From assembly GCF_042666235.1 (NCBI RefSeq), contig NZ_JBHTFQ010000008.1:62001-126000 (forward strand): a stretch of 64,000 nt of DNA. The letters are read 5' to 3'. The DNA is from Halodurantibacterium daqingensis. GTDB taxonomy: Bacteria > Pseudomonadota > Alphaproteobacteria > Rhodobacterales > Rhodobacteraceae. Below are positions 16,953 through 25,868 of the stretch, one piece after another. The stretch's first letter is position 1. Each line of letters begins with the position of its first letter. The notes under the pieces were generated by a model. That model saw only the letters and a program-made list of their open reading frames with translations, was not told the origin of the DNA and ran no database searches. A program made the position numbers and the translations under genes.

Positions 16953-18236
16953 TCAGCCAAAGATAAGTCGCGGAATGAACAGCGAGATCTGCGGCACATA
17001 GGTGATCAGCAGCAGCACGATCAGGTTCACCGCAAGGAACGGCCAGACCCCGGCGATGATCGTCGCCACCGGCTTGCGCAGCGTCGACGAGGCCACGAAG
17101 ATATCGAGCCCGAAGGGCGGCGTGATCATCCCCAGCCCGATGTTCAGCGTCACGATCAGCCCGAAATGCACCGGGTCGATCCCCAGCGCCGCCGCAACCG
17201 GATAAAGCGGCGGCACAAGGATCAGGAGCGCCGAGTTCGGGTCGATGAACATGCCCGCGATCAGGAAGCAGACATTGACCACCAGCAGGAACCCGATCCA
17301 GCCCGCATCCATCGCGTCAAGGAAACCGATGATCGCGCCGGGCACCTGCGCCAGCGTCACGAAATAGGACACAAGGCCCCCCATCGCCAGAAGGACAAAG
17401 ATGATGCAGGTGTTGATGGCACTCTGCTCGGTCACCTCGAAAAGGCCGCGCAGGGTCAGGCTGCGCAGGATGACCACCTCGACCAGGATGGCATAGACGA
17501 CGCTGATGGCGGCGGCCTCGGTCGCGGTGAAGGTGCCGGAATAGATCCCGCCCAGAATGATGACCGGCATCCCGATCGCCCATTTCGCGGCCCAGATCGT
17601 GCGCAGCCGCGTCGGCCAGTCGGCGCGCTCGGCCCGGGCGATCCCGTCGCGGCGGGCGACGAAATTGACGTAAAGCGCAAAGGCCAACCCCAGCACCAGC
17701 CCCACGGCCAGCCCGCCCGCAAAGAGCCGCGCGATCGAGGTGCCGGTCATCCAGCCATAGATGATCATCGTGATCGAGGGCGGGATCAGCAGCGCGGTTT
17801 CGGCGCTGGAGACGATCAGCCCCAGCGAGAACCGGTCGGAATAGCCGCTGCGCCGCAATTCCGGGTAGGCCATGCGCGCCATCGCGGCGACCGTCGCGGG
17901 CGCCGAGCCCGAAACCGACCCGAAGGCCATCGAGCCGCCCACGACCACATGCCCCATTCCGCCCCGCGTATGACCCAGGAGCGCCTTGACCACCGAGACA
18001 AGCTGCCGCGCGATCTGCCCCGACCCCATCAGGTTTGCGGCAAAGACGAAGAACGGAATGGCCAGCAGCGTCGTGTGATCGACGCCGCCAAGGATCTTTT
18101 GCACCACCACCAGATCGGGGATGTTGGGATAGAATGCGCCCTTGTAGGCCAGCGCCGGCAGGGCCAGCACCAGGAACATCTCGAACCCGAGAACCAGCAG
18201 CAGGACGGCGAGAATGACGATCAGACCCAGGATCAT
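16953..18236 (-). CDS. dctM: TRAP transporter large permease (DctM)
   Basis: A 427-residue, 12-helix permease of the DctM family (AIPFFVFAANLMGSGQIARQL; GSMAFGSVSGSAPATVAAMARMAYPEL; the late FIDPNSALLILVPPLYPV region). The ATG overlaps the dctQ stop by 4 nt. It imports a carboxylate driven by the sodium gradient, receiving it from the DctP protein encoded upstream. It ends 10 bases before pyrK and probably shares its transcript. This is the main reason to assign the transporter to orotate or a related pyrimidine acid. Confidence 0.92.
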   Translation of the reverse strand: MILGLIVILAVLLLVLGFEMFLVLALPALAYKGAFYPNIPDLVVVQKILGGVDHTTLLAIPFFVFAANLMGSGQIARQLVSVVKALLGHTRGGMGHVVVGGSMAFGSVSGSAPATVAAMARMAYPELRRSGYSDRFSLGLIVSSAETALLIPPSITMIIYGWMTGTSIARLFAGGLAVGLVLGLAFALYVNFVARRDGIARAERADWPTRLRTIWAAKWAIGMPVIILGGIYSGTFTATEAAAISVVYAILVEVVILRSLTLRGLFEVTEQSAINTCIIFVLLAMGGLVSYFVTLAQVPGAIIGFLDAMDAGWIGFLLVVNVCFLIAGMFIDPNSALLILVPPLYPVAAALGIDPVHFGLIVTLNIGLGMITPPFGLDIFVASSTLRKPVATIIAGVWPFLAVNLIVLLLITYVPQISLFIPRLIFG

Positions 18237-18730
18237 TCCGCGCCCTCCGCGTCCGAAAACCGGTCTATGACGCCGAAAAGGCTCAGCCCATAGCGCAGCG
18301 CCAGCAGCAGAAAGCCCGCCACGGGCGCCAGATAGACATAGCCCATCGCGATCCCCAGTGTGGGCGAGCGCTGGCCCGTGCCCAGCACGAAGGATGCAAG
18401 CCCCCAGCCCAGCCAGGCGATGTAAAGCGCAAAGCCAAGGCCCACCACATCCGTGACCTTCAAAAGCCCCCGGCGCAGGGTCTCGGGCAGCCTGTCGCGC
18501 AGGTTGCGGATGCCGACATGGCGCCCCCGTTCCAGCGCCAGCCCGAGGCCGAGGAACACCAGAAAGAGGTTGAGCATCCGCACCGCCTCTTCGATCCAGG
18601 CGAAGGACGAGGCCACCTGCCCCCCCAGTTCCCGCGCAAGGACGCTGACAAAGTAAAGCGCGACCATGGTCAGGAAGATCACGACAAGGATCGAACGCTC
18701 GCACAGGCGAAGCAGGGTCAGGGCCGGCAT
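18233..18730 (-). CDS. dctQ: TRAP transporter small permease (DctQ)
   Basis: A 165-residue, four-helix DctQ subunit. It has the typical FAWIEEAVRMLNLFLVFLG segment (about residues 43-61) and ALERGRHVGI that follows it. It binds DctM in the membrane. A hairpin with a T-run separates it from dctP, so the permease genes are probably expressed below the level of the binding protein. Confidence 0.88.
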   Translation of the reverse strand: MPALTLLRLCERSILVVIFLTMVALYFVSVLARELGGQVASSFAWIEEAVRMLNLFLVFLGLGLALERGRHVGIRNLRDRLPETLRRGLLKVTDVVGLGFALYIAWLGWGLASFVLGTGQRSPTLGIAMGYVYLAPVAGFLLLALRYGLSLFGVIDRFSDAEGAE

Positions 18731-18747
18731 TGCAGCTCCGTTAAGCG

Positions 18748-18779
18748 AAAAAATGGGACGGGCCGGAATGACCGGCCCG
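18748..18779 (-). terminator. Intrinsic terminator/attenuator between dctP and dctQ
   Basis: CGGGCCGG (18759-18766) and CCGGCCCG (18772-18779) form a perfect 8-bp stem. On the minus strand it is followed by TCCCATTTTTT. Its place after the binding-protein gene implies partial termination, giving more DctP than DctQM. Confidence 0.85.
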
Positions 18780-18793
18780 CAGCATTGCGCCGT

Positions 18794-19798
18794 TTACTGC
18801 GCCAGCGCCTCGTATTCGGCGGTGTAGATGTCCAGCAGCGCCTGCCCCGGCTCGCCCGCAAGGCTGACATAGGCGGCCGAGGTGGCGGCAAAGGTCGCCT
18901 CGCGGAAGGCCGCGCGTTCTTCCGGCGTGGTCTCGCGCACGTTCATCCCGGCGGCGGTCACGGCCTCCAGCGCGCGGTCGACGGCGGCCTGCTTGTTCGC
19001 GACGAGTTCCGGGATCACCTCGATGAACGCGTCCTGAATGACGGCCTGATACTCTTCCGGCAGCGTGTTCCACCAGATCGGGCTGAAGATCACCACATCC
19101 TCCATCGCGCCGTGACCGGACACGAGCAGGTTGTTCTGCACCTCGAAGTATTTCATCGTCTCGATCGTATCGAGCGGGTTTTCCTGCCCGTCCACGACGC
19201 CGGTCTGCAGCGCGGTGTAAAGCTCGCCGAACGGAATCGCGATGGCCGAGGCGTCAAGCGCGGTGAATTGCTCGATCAGGACGCGGCTGTCCATCACGCG
19301 GAACTTCTGGTTCGCGAAATCGCCCAGTTCGTCGATCGGCCGGTTCGAGGTGATGTGCTTGCGCCCGTTCGGCCAGAGCGCGATCGCGTGCATACCCTTG
19401 TCGGCAAAGCTGTCCAGCAGCGCCTGACCGAACGGCCCTTCGCGCAGCGCCTGTGCCGCGGCCTCATCCTCGGGCAGCAGATAGGGGATGTCGAGGATCG
19501 ACACCACCGGGTTGAACCCGCCCAGAAACGCCGCCGGCGCCACCGTGCCTTCCAGCGAACCGAACTGCACGCCCTCGTTCATCTGGCGCTGGTCGCCCAG
19601 CTGCGCCTGCGGGAAAAGCTGAAACTCGACCGCGCCGCCGGTCCGCTCGCTCACCAGCGCCGCGACCTTTTCCAGATGGATGTGGCGGTTCTGCGCCGCG
19701 GATTCCAGATGGCCGATCTTGGCCACGAATTCCTGCGCAAAGGCCGGACCGCTGATCAGGGCCGCGACCGCGGCAACCAAAAGACCTGTGTTCTTCAT
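18794..19798 (-). CDS. dctP: TRAP transporter substrate-binding protein (DctP)
   Basis: A 334-residue periplasmic receptor. The signal peptide is MKNTGLLVAAVAALISGPAFA (1-21), and the mature protein starts QEFVAKIGHLE. It has the DctP core features: QFKVFP-like EFQLFPQAQLGDQRQMNEG, the ligand-carboxylate Arg region NQKFRVMDSRVLIEQF, and IPFGELYTALQTGVVDGQENP. ATG 19798 has GGGGG eight bases upstream; the longer frame adds a non-secretory leader. Ligand inferred to be orotate or dihydroorotate from the downstream pyr genes. Confidence 0.92.
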   Translation of the reverse strand: MKNTGLLVAAVAALISGPAFAQEFVAKIGHLESAAQNRHIHLEKVAALVSERTGGAVEFQLFPQAQLGDQRQMNEGVQFGSLEGTVAPAAFLGGFNPVVSILDIPYLLPEDEAAAQALREGPFGQALLDSFADKGMHAIALWPNGRKHITSNRPIDELGDFANQKFRVMDSRVLIEQFTALDASAIAIPFGELYTALQTGVVDGQENPLDTIETMKYFEVQNNLLVSGHGAMEDVVIFSPIWWNTLPEEYQAVIQDAFIEVIPELVANKQAAVDRALEAVTAAGMNVRETTPEERAAFREATFAATSAAYVSLAGEPGQALLDIYTAEYEALAQ

Positions 19799-19825
19799 TA
19801 TGTACCCCCGTGGAACTGTTTCTCG

Positions 19826-19854
19826 GTCATTTCGCGATGCGGGCCACCTGTCAA
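19826..19854 (-). promoter_or_regulatory. Candidate promoter of the TRAP-pyr operon
   Basis: On the minus strand TTGACA (19849-19854) is a consensus -35. After 17 bases comes AATGAC, a poor -10. It lies 28-56 bases upstream of dctP in the 120-bp gap after the XRE regulator. The AT-rich block between 19856 and 19910 could hold the operator. Confidence 0.4.
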
Positions 19855-19918
19855 GAAAATCATCTAATTTTTGAGACGGACGCGCGCTCCGGATGACTTT
19901 TGCACAAATATTGATCAC

Positions 19919-20812
19919 TCAGCGGGCCCCGGCGGCCTCCTGCGCCCTTTGCACGAGCGACTCCAGATGATCGGCCGCGGCAGGACCGCGCAGCGACCCC
20001 TGCCACAGGGCGCGGGCGATGCCGTCATGCAGTTCGATCGCCTCGGGCGCCGAGGTCACGAACCCCACGCCGAGGCTGATATTCGGGTCATGGCCCAGCC
20101 GGAACGGGCTGACGGTCAGCGTCGCGGTGCCGCCCGCCCGCGTGATCTGAAAGCTGGTCGAGGGGAAGGGCTCGGGCGAGACGCCCAGCTGGACGCCGAT
20201 ATCCGGATTGCGCAAGAGCCCGATGATGTGGCGCACCTCGCCCACCACCGCGCGGCGCCGCCCCGCCAGAACATCGGGCGCAAGATCCGCCCGGCCTTCG
20301 ACCCCATGACGCAGAAACCGTTCGATATCCGTGGCCGAGATGATCGAGGCGAGCATCGGTTTCCGCCTTGAAAAGCTGAGTTTCCGCGCGGCCAGGATAT
20401 CGAGGATGCGCCCCGCTTCCGCCTGCCGCTCGGGGCTGAGCGATTCCGGCAGAACCGCGCGCAGGATCTCGTCATATTCGCGCGTGGTCACGAGATACGA
20501 GATGGGGCTGAAGAGCCCGATGATCTGCTCTGCCTCTTCCTCCAGCTGGCGCATCCGCTCGAAAAAGGCCGCCGCGTTGGGAATGTATTCGATCCCGACC
20601 CCCAGAAGGCTCGGCAAGGACACGTTCAACTCGCGCGAGATCGAGGCGAGCGTCTCGATCTTGGTGATCTCGCCCTTCTCGGCCCGGTAAAGCGCCGCGC
20701 GGGAAATGCCGATCCGCATGGCCAGTTCCTCGGGGCCCAGCCCCCGCCCGATCCGATGCGCCCGGAGCCGGGCGCCGATGTCCCGGAAACTCTCCTTGTC
20801 GATATCAGCCAC
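19919..20812 (-). CDS. XRE family helix-turn-helix regulator
   Basis: A regulator of about 297 residues. The N-terminal HTH (residues 8-65: IGARLRAHRIGRGLGPEELAMRIGISRAALYRAEKG) precedes a long ligand-sensing C-terminal domain I do not recognise. The preferred start is a GTG at 20812, with GGAGGGG four to five bases upstream. An upstream alternative adds an Arg-rich leader. It is co-directional with and directly upstream of dctP, so it probably controls the pyrimidine-acid operon. The C-terminal segment FQITRAGGTATLTVSPFRLG resembles a small-molecule domain. Confidence 0.82.
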   Translation of the reverse strand: MADIDKESFRDIGARLRAHRIGRGLGPEELAMRIGISRAALYRAEKGEITKIETLASISRELNVSLPSLLGVGIEYIPNAAAFFERMRQLEEEAEQIIGLFSPISYLVTTREYDEILRAVLPESLSPERQAEAGRILDILAARKLSFSRRKPMLASIISATDIERFLRHGVEGRADLAPDVLAGRRRAVVGEVRHIIGLLRNPDIGVQLGVSPEPFPSTSFQITRAGGTATLTVSPFRLGHDPNISLGVGFVTSAPEAIELHDGIARALWQGSLRGPAAADHLESLVQRAQEAAGAR

Positions 20813-21262
20813 AGTGCCCCTCCGGCGCGCTTTCCGGCAAGTCTCATTTTTGACACTCGTCCTGACACGGAACCTGACGCGTTTTCCGGTGCGGATCAAG
20901 TGCCGTGGCAACGAGGGCTTTTCAGCCCGGCTTCAGGCGTCCATCCCCTGCCCCCGTTCCCGCCCAGTCGCTCCGGTCCGCTCCGCTGATCCCGCCCCTA
21001 CAAGGGCGGTTTCGACCTCTTTGCCATCGACAGGAAGCCGATCAGCACGGCCACGACGAGGGCGGGGTTGCACCAGCTTGCCGAAGCAAGCCACGTCGTG
21101 GCCTCCGTCGGCCCACCGCGATGGCGGTATAACCATGTCCGGCCCGGCGATGCTGACGAACCCGGCGGCCCAGAGCGGAGGCGCCGGGAATGGTTGCCGC
21201 GGTGCGATGGCGGCTTGCTTGATTTGGCGCGGCGCACAGCGATTTCGTCAGGCAAAAGGTCT
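20813..21262. other. Intergenic 450 bp, no supported gene
   Basis: The part nearest 20813 holds the regulator's promoter region. On the minus strand around 21000-21060 a short hydrophobic stretch (ALVVAVLIGFLSMAKRSK, then stop) looks like the tail of a lost membrane protein, but nothing upstream supports a gene. Confidence 0.4.
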
Positions 21263-21880
21263 TCAGACGAGTGCGCGCGTTGCCAGCTTATAGACCTGGC
21301 TGACGCCAGGCACCTCGAGGTCCCAGCTCGTGGTCTCCAGGCGGACCAGTTCCGGATGCTTCTTGCTGATGTCGCGTAACGCGTTTCCGACCGACTTTCG
21401 CAGATACTCGCTTCCATCGGCGCGAAAGGCCGACAAGAGCTTGATCGCGAGGTCGGGATGTTCGCGGAAGTAGGGTCGTCCCGTCCAGATCCGCAGACCT
21501 TCAGTCACGGCACGGCGTATGTTGGCGGAGGGTGCAGACAGCCAGTCGCGGATCACCGGAAGTGCGGCTTCATAACCGGTATCGCTGCAAAACTGATCGA
21601 AGGCTTTGGCAAGGATTTCTTGCACGCGCCAGTCCTTATCCTGACTGACTTGCTCCTTCAGAATGCCGAGGGCGTCTGCGTCTGATGCTGCCAGTTGCCC
21701 CAGAACGAAAGTTCCCACGCATCGGGCCTGATGAAAATCCGAGCGCAACAGTTCAAGCGCGATCTTCTTGGCACGCTCGGGAGGTCCGGACGAGACAAGT
21801 CCTTCAGCAAGCAGCTTCAGGTCCTTGAAGCCATGTTCGGTGGCACGTGCGCTTTCGACGATTTTTTCGGTCGTACTCAT
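21263..21880 (-). CDS. DNA alkylation repair protein, HEAT-repeat AlkD-like
   Basis: A 205-residue all-helical HEAT-repeat protein like the AlkD/AlkC DNA-glycosylase relatives (CVGTFVLGQLAASDADALGIL; KDWRVQEILAKAFDQFC; RRAVTEGLRIWTGRPYF; YLRKSVGNALRDISKKHPELV). These recognise and excise alkylated bases. Here enzymatic activity is inferred from family only. ATG 21880 has GGAGAG upstream. It is an isolated gene beside insertion-sequence debris, consistent with an acquired cargo gene. Confidence 0.8.
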   Translation of the reverse strand: MSTTEKIVESARATEHGFKDLKLLAEGLVSSGPPERAKKIALELLRSDFHQARCVGTFVLGQLAASDADALGILKEQVSQDKDWRVQEILAKAFDQFCSDTGYEAALPVIRDWLSAPSANIRRAVTEGLRIWTGRPYFREHPDLAIKLLSAFRADGSEYLRKSVGNALRDISKKHPELVRLETTSWDLEVPGVSQVYKLATRALV

Positions 21881-22344
21881 GAGGCTCTCCGGTGGAAGGC
21901 TCCGCATCAAGCGGGGCCTGTACATCAAAGAACTAGCACACGAAATGGCCGTTGCTCGGGCTTACTTCGCCTCAACGAAGGGACTGGAAACGTTGGCCTT
22001 CCGCGGCATGCGCGATCAGCTCGGCATTCAGGTCTGGGGATACCGGAAGAAGCGGCTCCCCCTGCCACTGGGCTTTCATCCCGCCACGACCGGAACCCGG
22101 TTGGTGTTTACGCCGATTGGTGCAGGGTGAGCAATCGCCCGGCGCGTGGAACTTCTATCGCGTGCAGCGGGTCGGGCGATTGGAACAGTCAGGTGCTTGG
22201 CGAAGCCTGCTGGGGTCTCCTCACATGATCACCGCCATGAACAAGGACGCCTTCATGGAGGCGGCCTGGCCGGTGATTGGTCGCCGCGTCGGCAAGGCGG
22301 CGCTTTGGTACGAGCCATCGAAGGCTTCCGTGGGTTTGCCCATG
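21881..22344. other. Intergenic, insertion-sequence flank, no gene
   Basis: Open frames here (for example 21890-22130 plus) have no start signal or family resemblance. The stretch connects the AlkD-like gene to the IS110 remnant and may contain the lost 5' part of that element. Confidence 0.4.
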
Positions 22345-22823
22345 TCGCCAGACTCCGATGCCATCAGGATGTTCCGCCTCGTGCTGGCGCAGGGACGCGG
22401 CCTTGTTCGGCAGCGCCGCGCCATCGAGGCCCGTGCGGCAGAACTGCTGGCCGAGCATCCAGATTATCGGCCGCTGCGCGCGATACCCGGAATCGGGCCT
22501 GTCAATGCGCTGGCCGTTCTGGCCAAAGCCGCTGATCTGCGCCGCTTTCGCCATCACTGCCAATTCCTGAAGTTCTGCGGCATGGACCTCGCGACGGTCC
22601 AATCCGTGTTCCGTGGCCGAAGCGAGATATCAAATATGGCAATGCCCGCCTGCCCCGCACGCTCTGGCTGGCCACTCAGGCCGCCGTGCCCAAGCCCGCC
22701 AACAGCTTCCGCGACAAATTCGAGCGATGCATCGCGCAGGACCACCACGATCCCGATCCGCGCCGCAAGGCCTATACTGCCATCGCCGCGAAGATGGCCC
22801 GCACCATTGACGCCGTGATCTAA
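22345..22823 (+). pseudogene. IS110-family transposase remnant (C-terminal half, frameshifted)
   Basis: The segment DAIRMFRLVLAQGRGLV to LRAIPGIGPVNALAVLA and FCGMDLATVQS matches the C-terminal Transposase_20 part of IS110 transposases. Near 22630 the frame shifts by one base: the text after SEIS continues in another frame as KYGNARLPRTLWLATQAAV, reaching a TAA at 22821. The RuvC-like DEDD N-terminal domain is missing. The element is therefore truncated and dead. Confidence 0.75.
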
Positions 22824-23238
22824 TCCGGCGAACCCTTTCGCCCCTTCTTCGAAGGGGTGAGCCCAGTCGGAAGGACCCCTCTCTGTAGAGCCGTGGAGGC
22901 AGCTTCCTGACCGCGTAAATGATGTTCGGACCTTCCGCCTGGGATTTGGGATCTCGTCTTGAGGACGGTGAAGGCGCGGCATCCAAGCCGACCCTGTATT
23001 TGCGATGGAAGAGACCACTTCTTGACGGCGGAGTCCGCCTGGGCATCCGTTCATCAGGCATCCGGTCGCTCGGATGCTCCGCGATCTGATGCCCGAAACG
23101 GAAAAACATTCCGCACACAGGACGTTCTCGGACAGTACCCTGACAAGATAATCATGATCTTTCAGTTGCGACGGGGCTGCCAGGCATTGCCGCGGCCCAT
23201 ATGGCTCCGACGGTGCAGGCGCAGGTTCGGGGAAAGCA
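22824..23238. other. IS110 remnant tail and intergenic DNA
   Basis: The first 90 bases still read like the extreme C-terminus of the IS110 protein (SGEPFRPFFEGVSPVGRTPL). Beyond that no gene is recognisable before the stop of the Rieske gene at 23239. Confidence 0.45.
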
Positions 23239-23652
23239 CTACAAGGTGACGACGACATAATCGTCGCGTACGGCCACGTCATAGACCTCGATCGTGTAGG
23301 GGCCCTCCTGCAATCCCGCGCCGGGCATGACCTTGACACCGAAGGTGCGCACCTTCATCCGGGCCGGATCGCAATAGGACTGGCCGGTGCGCAGATCGAA
23401 CTCCCATCCGTGCCAGGGGCACCGCACCAGCTCGCCCTCCCGCTCCATCCGGTAGGATCCGGGCCCGTCCGACTGGACAAGGCCGGTGACGCGGCCGGCG
23501 CAAAGGCTTGCGCCCTCGTGCGGGCAGCGGTCCGCAATGGCCGATAACGCACCGTTCACGTTGAAAATGGCGATGTCGCGCTTGCCGATGGTAAAGCGCC
23601 GCGATTGTCCCGCGGGGATCTCGTCCAGTCTGCAGACCACATGTTCAGGCAT
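23239..23652 (-). CDS. Rieske [2Fe-2S] ferredoxin-like protein
   Basis: A 137-residue Rieske protein. The cluster ligands are Cys and His of CPHEGASL (about residues 43-50) and CPWHGWEF (about 79-86). GGAG precedes the ATG at 23652. Small stand-alone Rieske proteins carry electrons to ring-hydroxylating oxygenases or act in nitrite-reductase-like chains. No oxygenase is present in the window. It lies 17 bases downstream of two amidohydrolases and probably belongs to the same operon. Confidence 0.88.
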   Translation of the reverse strand: MPEHVVCRLDEIPAGQSRRFTIGKRDIAIFNVNGALSAIADRCPHEGASLCAGRVTGLVQSDGPGSYRMEREGELVRCPWHGWEFDLRTGQSYCDPARMKVRTFGVKVMPGAGLQEGPYTIEVYDVAVRDDYVVVTL

Positions 23653-23669
23653 TTCATGCTCCTTTCGCG

Positions 23670-24773
23670 TCAGGTGAGGCCAAAGACCGCGACGGCATTG
23701 TCCCGCAGCAGCATCGCCTTTTCCGCCGGCGTCAGCGGTGTGCGGAAGGCGTAATCGGGGTGATCGAAATCCCAATGCGGATAGTCGGTGGAAAACAGCA
23801 GCCGGTCCATTCCGACCCAACGCAGCACGTCGGCAAGCTGACTGCTTTGTGGTGGTTCCTCGACGGGCTGGGTCGTCAGCCACACATGGTCGCGCACATA
23901 TTCGGCGGGCGAGCGGCGCAGATGCGGAACCTCGGCCCGCATCCGGTCCCATTCGCGCTCCATCCGCCAGACCAGGGGCGGCAACCAGGCAAACCCGCCC
24001 TCGACCAGAATCAGCTTCAGCCCGGGAAAGGCGTCGAAGACACCCTCGAAGATCATGCTGATCAGCGATGTCTGCGCGGCGTGGGAAAAGGCGAAATGCT
24101 CTTCGATATAGAACGAGGTCCAGCCCGACCCGGTGTTGGCGCGCGGGCCATAGGCCGCCGAATGCATGCTGATCGGAAGCCCGTGATGCGCCGCCGCCTC
24201 ATAGATCGGCCAGTACCGCCTGCGCCCCGCCGGCTCCAGCGTACGCGGCGTGATCGAGACCTGCACAAAGCGCTTGTCCGCGGCGCGGGCCTCGATCTCG
24301 CGCAGCGCGGCCGCGGCATCTTCCTGCATCACCGCCAGCGAGCCCCGCAGACGGCTGTCCTTCGACATCCATTTGTCGATCTGCCAGTCGTTGGTGCCGG
24401 CGCACAGCGCCGCGCCCAGTTCGGCGTTCAGCGCGCCATGGCCGGCGCTCAGCGGCTGAAGGATGCCGAATTCGATGTTCAGCGGGTCCAGCAACTGCTG
24501 CTGCAGGAAGGCGAGATCGGATGCCGGCGGCCCGCCGCTGGGCGGATAGCTGTCCTGGCGCATCCCATGTGCAAGCCGCGGATAGGGCAAGGCCCCCATC
24601 AGCGGGCTGGAGGAATGCACTCCGAAATCCCGCACATGCCGGCGCCAACGGTCCGGCAGATAGGACAACATCTCCTCGGGCGAGGCATAGGCCGGGTGGA
24701 TATCGCAATCCACGACCTTCTGCCGCGCGCGTGTTTCGGCGACGGGCGCCGCCTCCAGAACCGGATCAGACAT
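23670..24773 (-). CDS. Amidohydrolase-2 family protein (ACMSD-like)
   Basis: A 367-residue TIM-barrel metal enzyme. The N-terminal metal site is reduced to CDIHPAY (about residues 25-31) where related decarboxylases have HxH. The ISMHSAAYG His, the LVEGGFAWLPPLVWRME strand and the FSTDYPHWDFDHP Asp/His remain. The family includes 2-amino-3-carboxymuconate-semialdehyde decarboxylase and other non-oxidative aromatic-acid decarboxylases. The gene overlaps the next amidohydrolase by 8 nt. The same architecture in both points to a heteromeric pair or successive steps. Confidence 0.8.
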   Translation of the reverse strand: MSDPVLEAAPVAETRARQKVVDCDIHPAYASPEEMLSYLPDRWRRHVRDFGVHSSSPLMGALPYPRLAHGMRQDSYPPSGGPPASDLAFLQQQLLDPLNIEFGILQPLSAGHGALNAELGAALCAGTNDWQIDKWMSKDSRLRGSLAVMQEDAAAALREIEARAADKRFVQVSITPRTLEPAGRRRYWPIYEAAAHHGLPISMHSAAYGPRANTGSGWTSFYIEEHFAFSHAAQTSLISMIFEGVFDAFPGLKLILVEGGFAWLPPLVWRMEREWDRMRAEVPHLRRSPAEYVRDHVWLTTQPVEEPPQSSQLADVLRWVGMDRLLFSTDYPHWDFDHPDYAFRTPLTPAEKAMLLRDNAVAVFGLT

Positions 24774-25845
24774 CGGCCACCTCCAGACGGGCATAGGTTG
24801 ACAGGGCATTGTCGCGCGCGACGGCGCGGTGCAGTTCGGCCGGCAGCCAATGTGGCAGGCCCGCCCCCCCGGCATGGGCATGCGGAAAGTCCGAGGCGTA
24901 CAGCAGCATGTCATGTTCAAGCTGCGCCACCACCCGGGCCGCATCCGGCCCCCCGGGGCCATCGAAGGGCTGCGTCGTCATGCGGACATGGGTCGCGATC
25001 AGCTCGGCAGGCGGCACCTTCACCCAGGGCACCTCGATCCGGGCGCCCTTCCAGTCCTTGCTCATCCGCCACATCAGCGACGGCAGCCAGCTTACCCCGC
25101 TTTCATGCAGCACGACGCGCAGGTCGGGAAACTCGCCAAAGACCCCCTCCGCCACAAGGCTTGCCACCTGGCTCGAGAAGGCCTGCGTCTGCGCAGCCGC
25201 TTCCTCGACCCGGTAGGAAAAGAACCCGCATTGCGTGGGCGCATGGCGATAGGTGCTGCCGGCATGAATGCCAAGTGCGAAGCCATGTTCCGCCATGGCG
25301 CGGTAGATCGGCCAGTATTCGCGGCGGCCCAGGGGCTTTTCCCCCATCAGCACCGTCAGAACCTGCACGAAACGCCCGTCGCCCGCGCAACGCTCGATCT
25401 CGCGCACCGCCGCCTCCGGGTGCTGGAACGGCACCAGAAGCGACCCACGCAGGCGCGGATCGGCGTCCAGCCATTCCGCGGCCAGCCAGCGGTTCGTGGC
25501 CTCGCACATCGCAGCGGCCAGATAGGGATCATAGGCGGCATGGGCCCCCGACATCACGTTCAGGATCGCGGTGGATATCCCGTTCGGGTCCAGATGCGCC
25601 CGCGCCAGCCCCGCCGCATCGGTGGTCACGCCCGCATCCTGCGGCCGGTATGGCAGGGTGCTGACCGGATAGGCCATCAGCTCCTGCCGGTCGATGTTGC
25701 GATAGGCGAACATCTCGGCCCAGTAGCGGTCGCTATGCGGTGACAGATCGGCCATGCGCGGAAGGCGCGGGTGCACATCGCAATCGATCAGCGACAGCCG
25801 GGCACCGTCCGCGGCATCGGATCGTTCCATCGTATCCGTTGTCAT
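24766..25845 (-). CDS. Amidohydrolase-2 family protein, paired with the preceding
   Basis: A 359-residue paralogue of its neighbour, with CDVHPRLP at residues 22-29, LGIHAGSTY (about 195-203), LHESGVSWLPSLMWRM, and the C-terminal YASDFPHAHAGG metal site. GGAG precedes the ATG. The two share overall layout but differ strongly in sequence. Two overlapping genes of this family with a Rieske protein and a Ttt importer suggest a decarboxylation or hydrolysis route for an imported aromatic or cyclic acid. The actual substrate is unknown. Confidence 0.8.
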   Translation of the reverse strand: MTTDTMERSDAADGARLSLIDCDVHPRLPRMADLSPHSDRYWAEMFAYRNIDRQELMAYPVSTLPYRPQDAGVTTDAAGLARAHLDPNGISTAILNVMSGAHAAYDPYLAAAMCEATNRWLAAEWLDADPRLRGSLLVPFQHPEAAVREIERCAGDGRFVQVLTVLMGEKPLGRREYWPIYRAMAEHGFALGIHAGSTYRHAPTQCGFFSYRVEEAAAQTQAFSSQVASLVAEGVFGEFPDLRVVLHESGVSWLPSLMWRMSKDWKGARIEVPWVKVPPAELIATHVRMTTQPFDGPGGPDAARVVAQLEHDMLLYASDFPHAHAGGAGLPHWLPAELHRAVARDNALSTYARLEVADV

Positions 25846-25868
25846 GGTTTTCTCCTTGTCAGCGGCAT

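Noticed and set aside
16167..18293. 708-codon plus-strand open frame
   Set aside because: Antisense to pyrK and dctM; its charged repetitive text mirrors hydrophobic codons of the permease.
20998..21417. 139-codon minus-strand frame
   Set aside because: Mostly the out-of-frame shadow of the AlkD-like gene; only a short hydrophobic tail is of interest and is unsupported.
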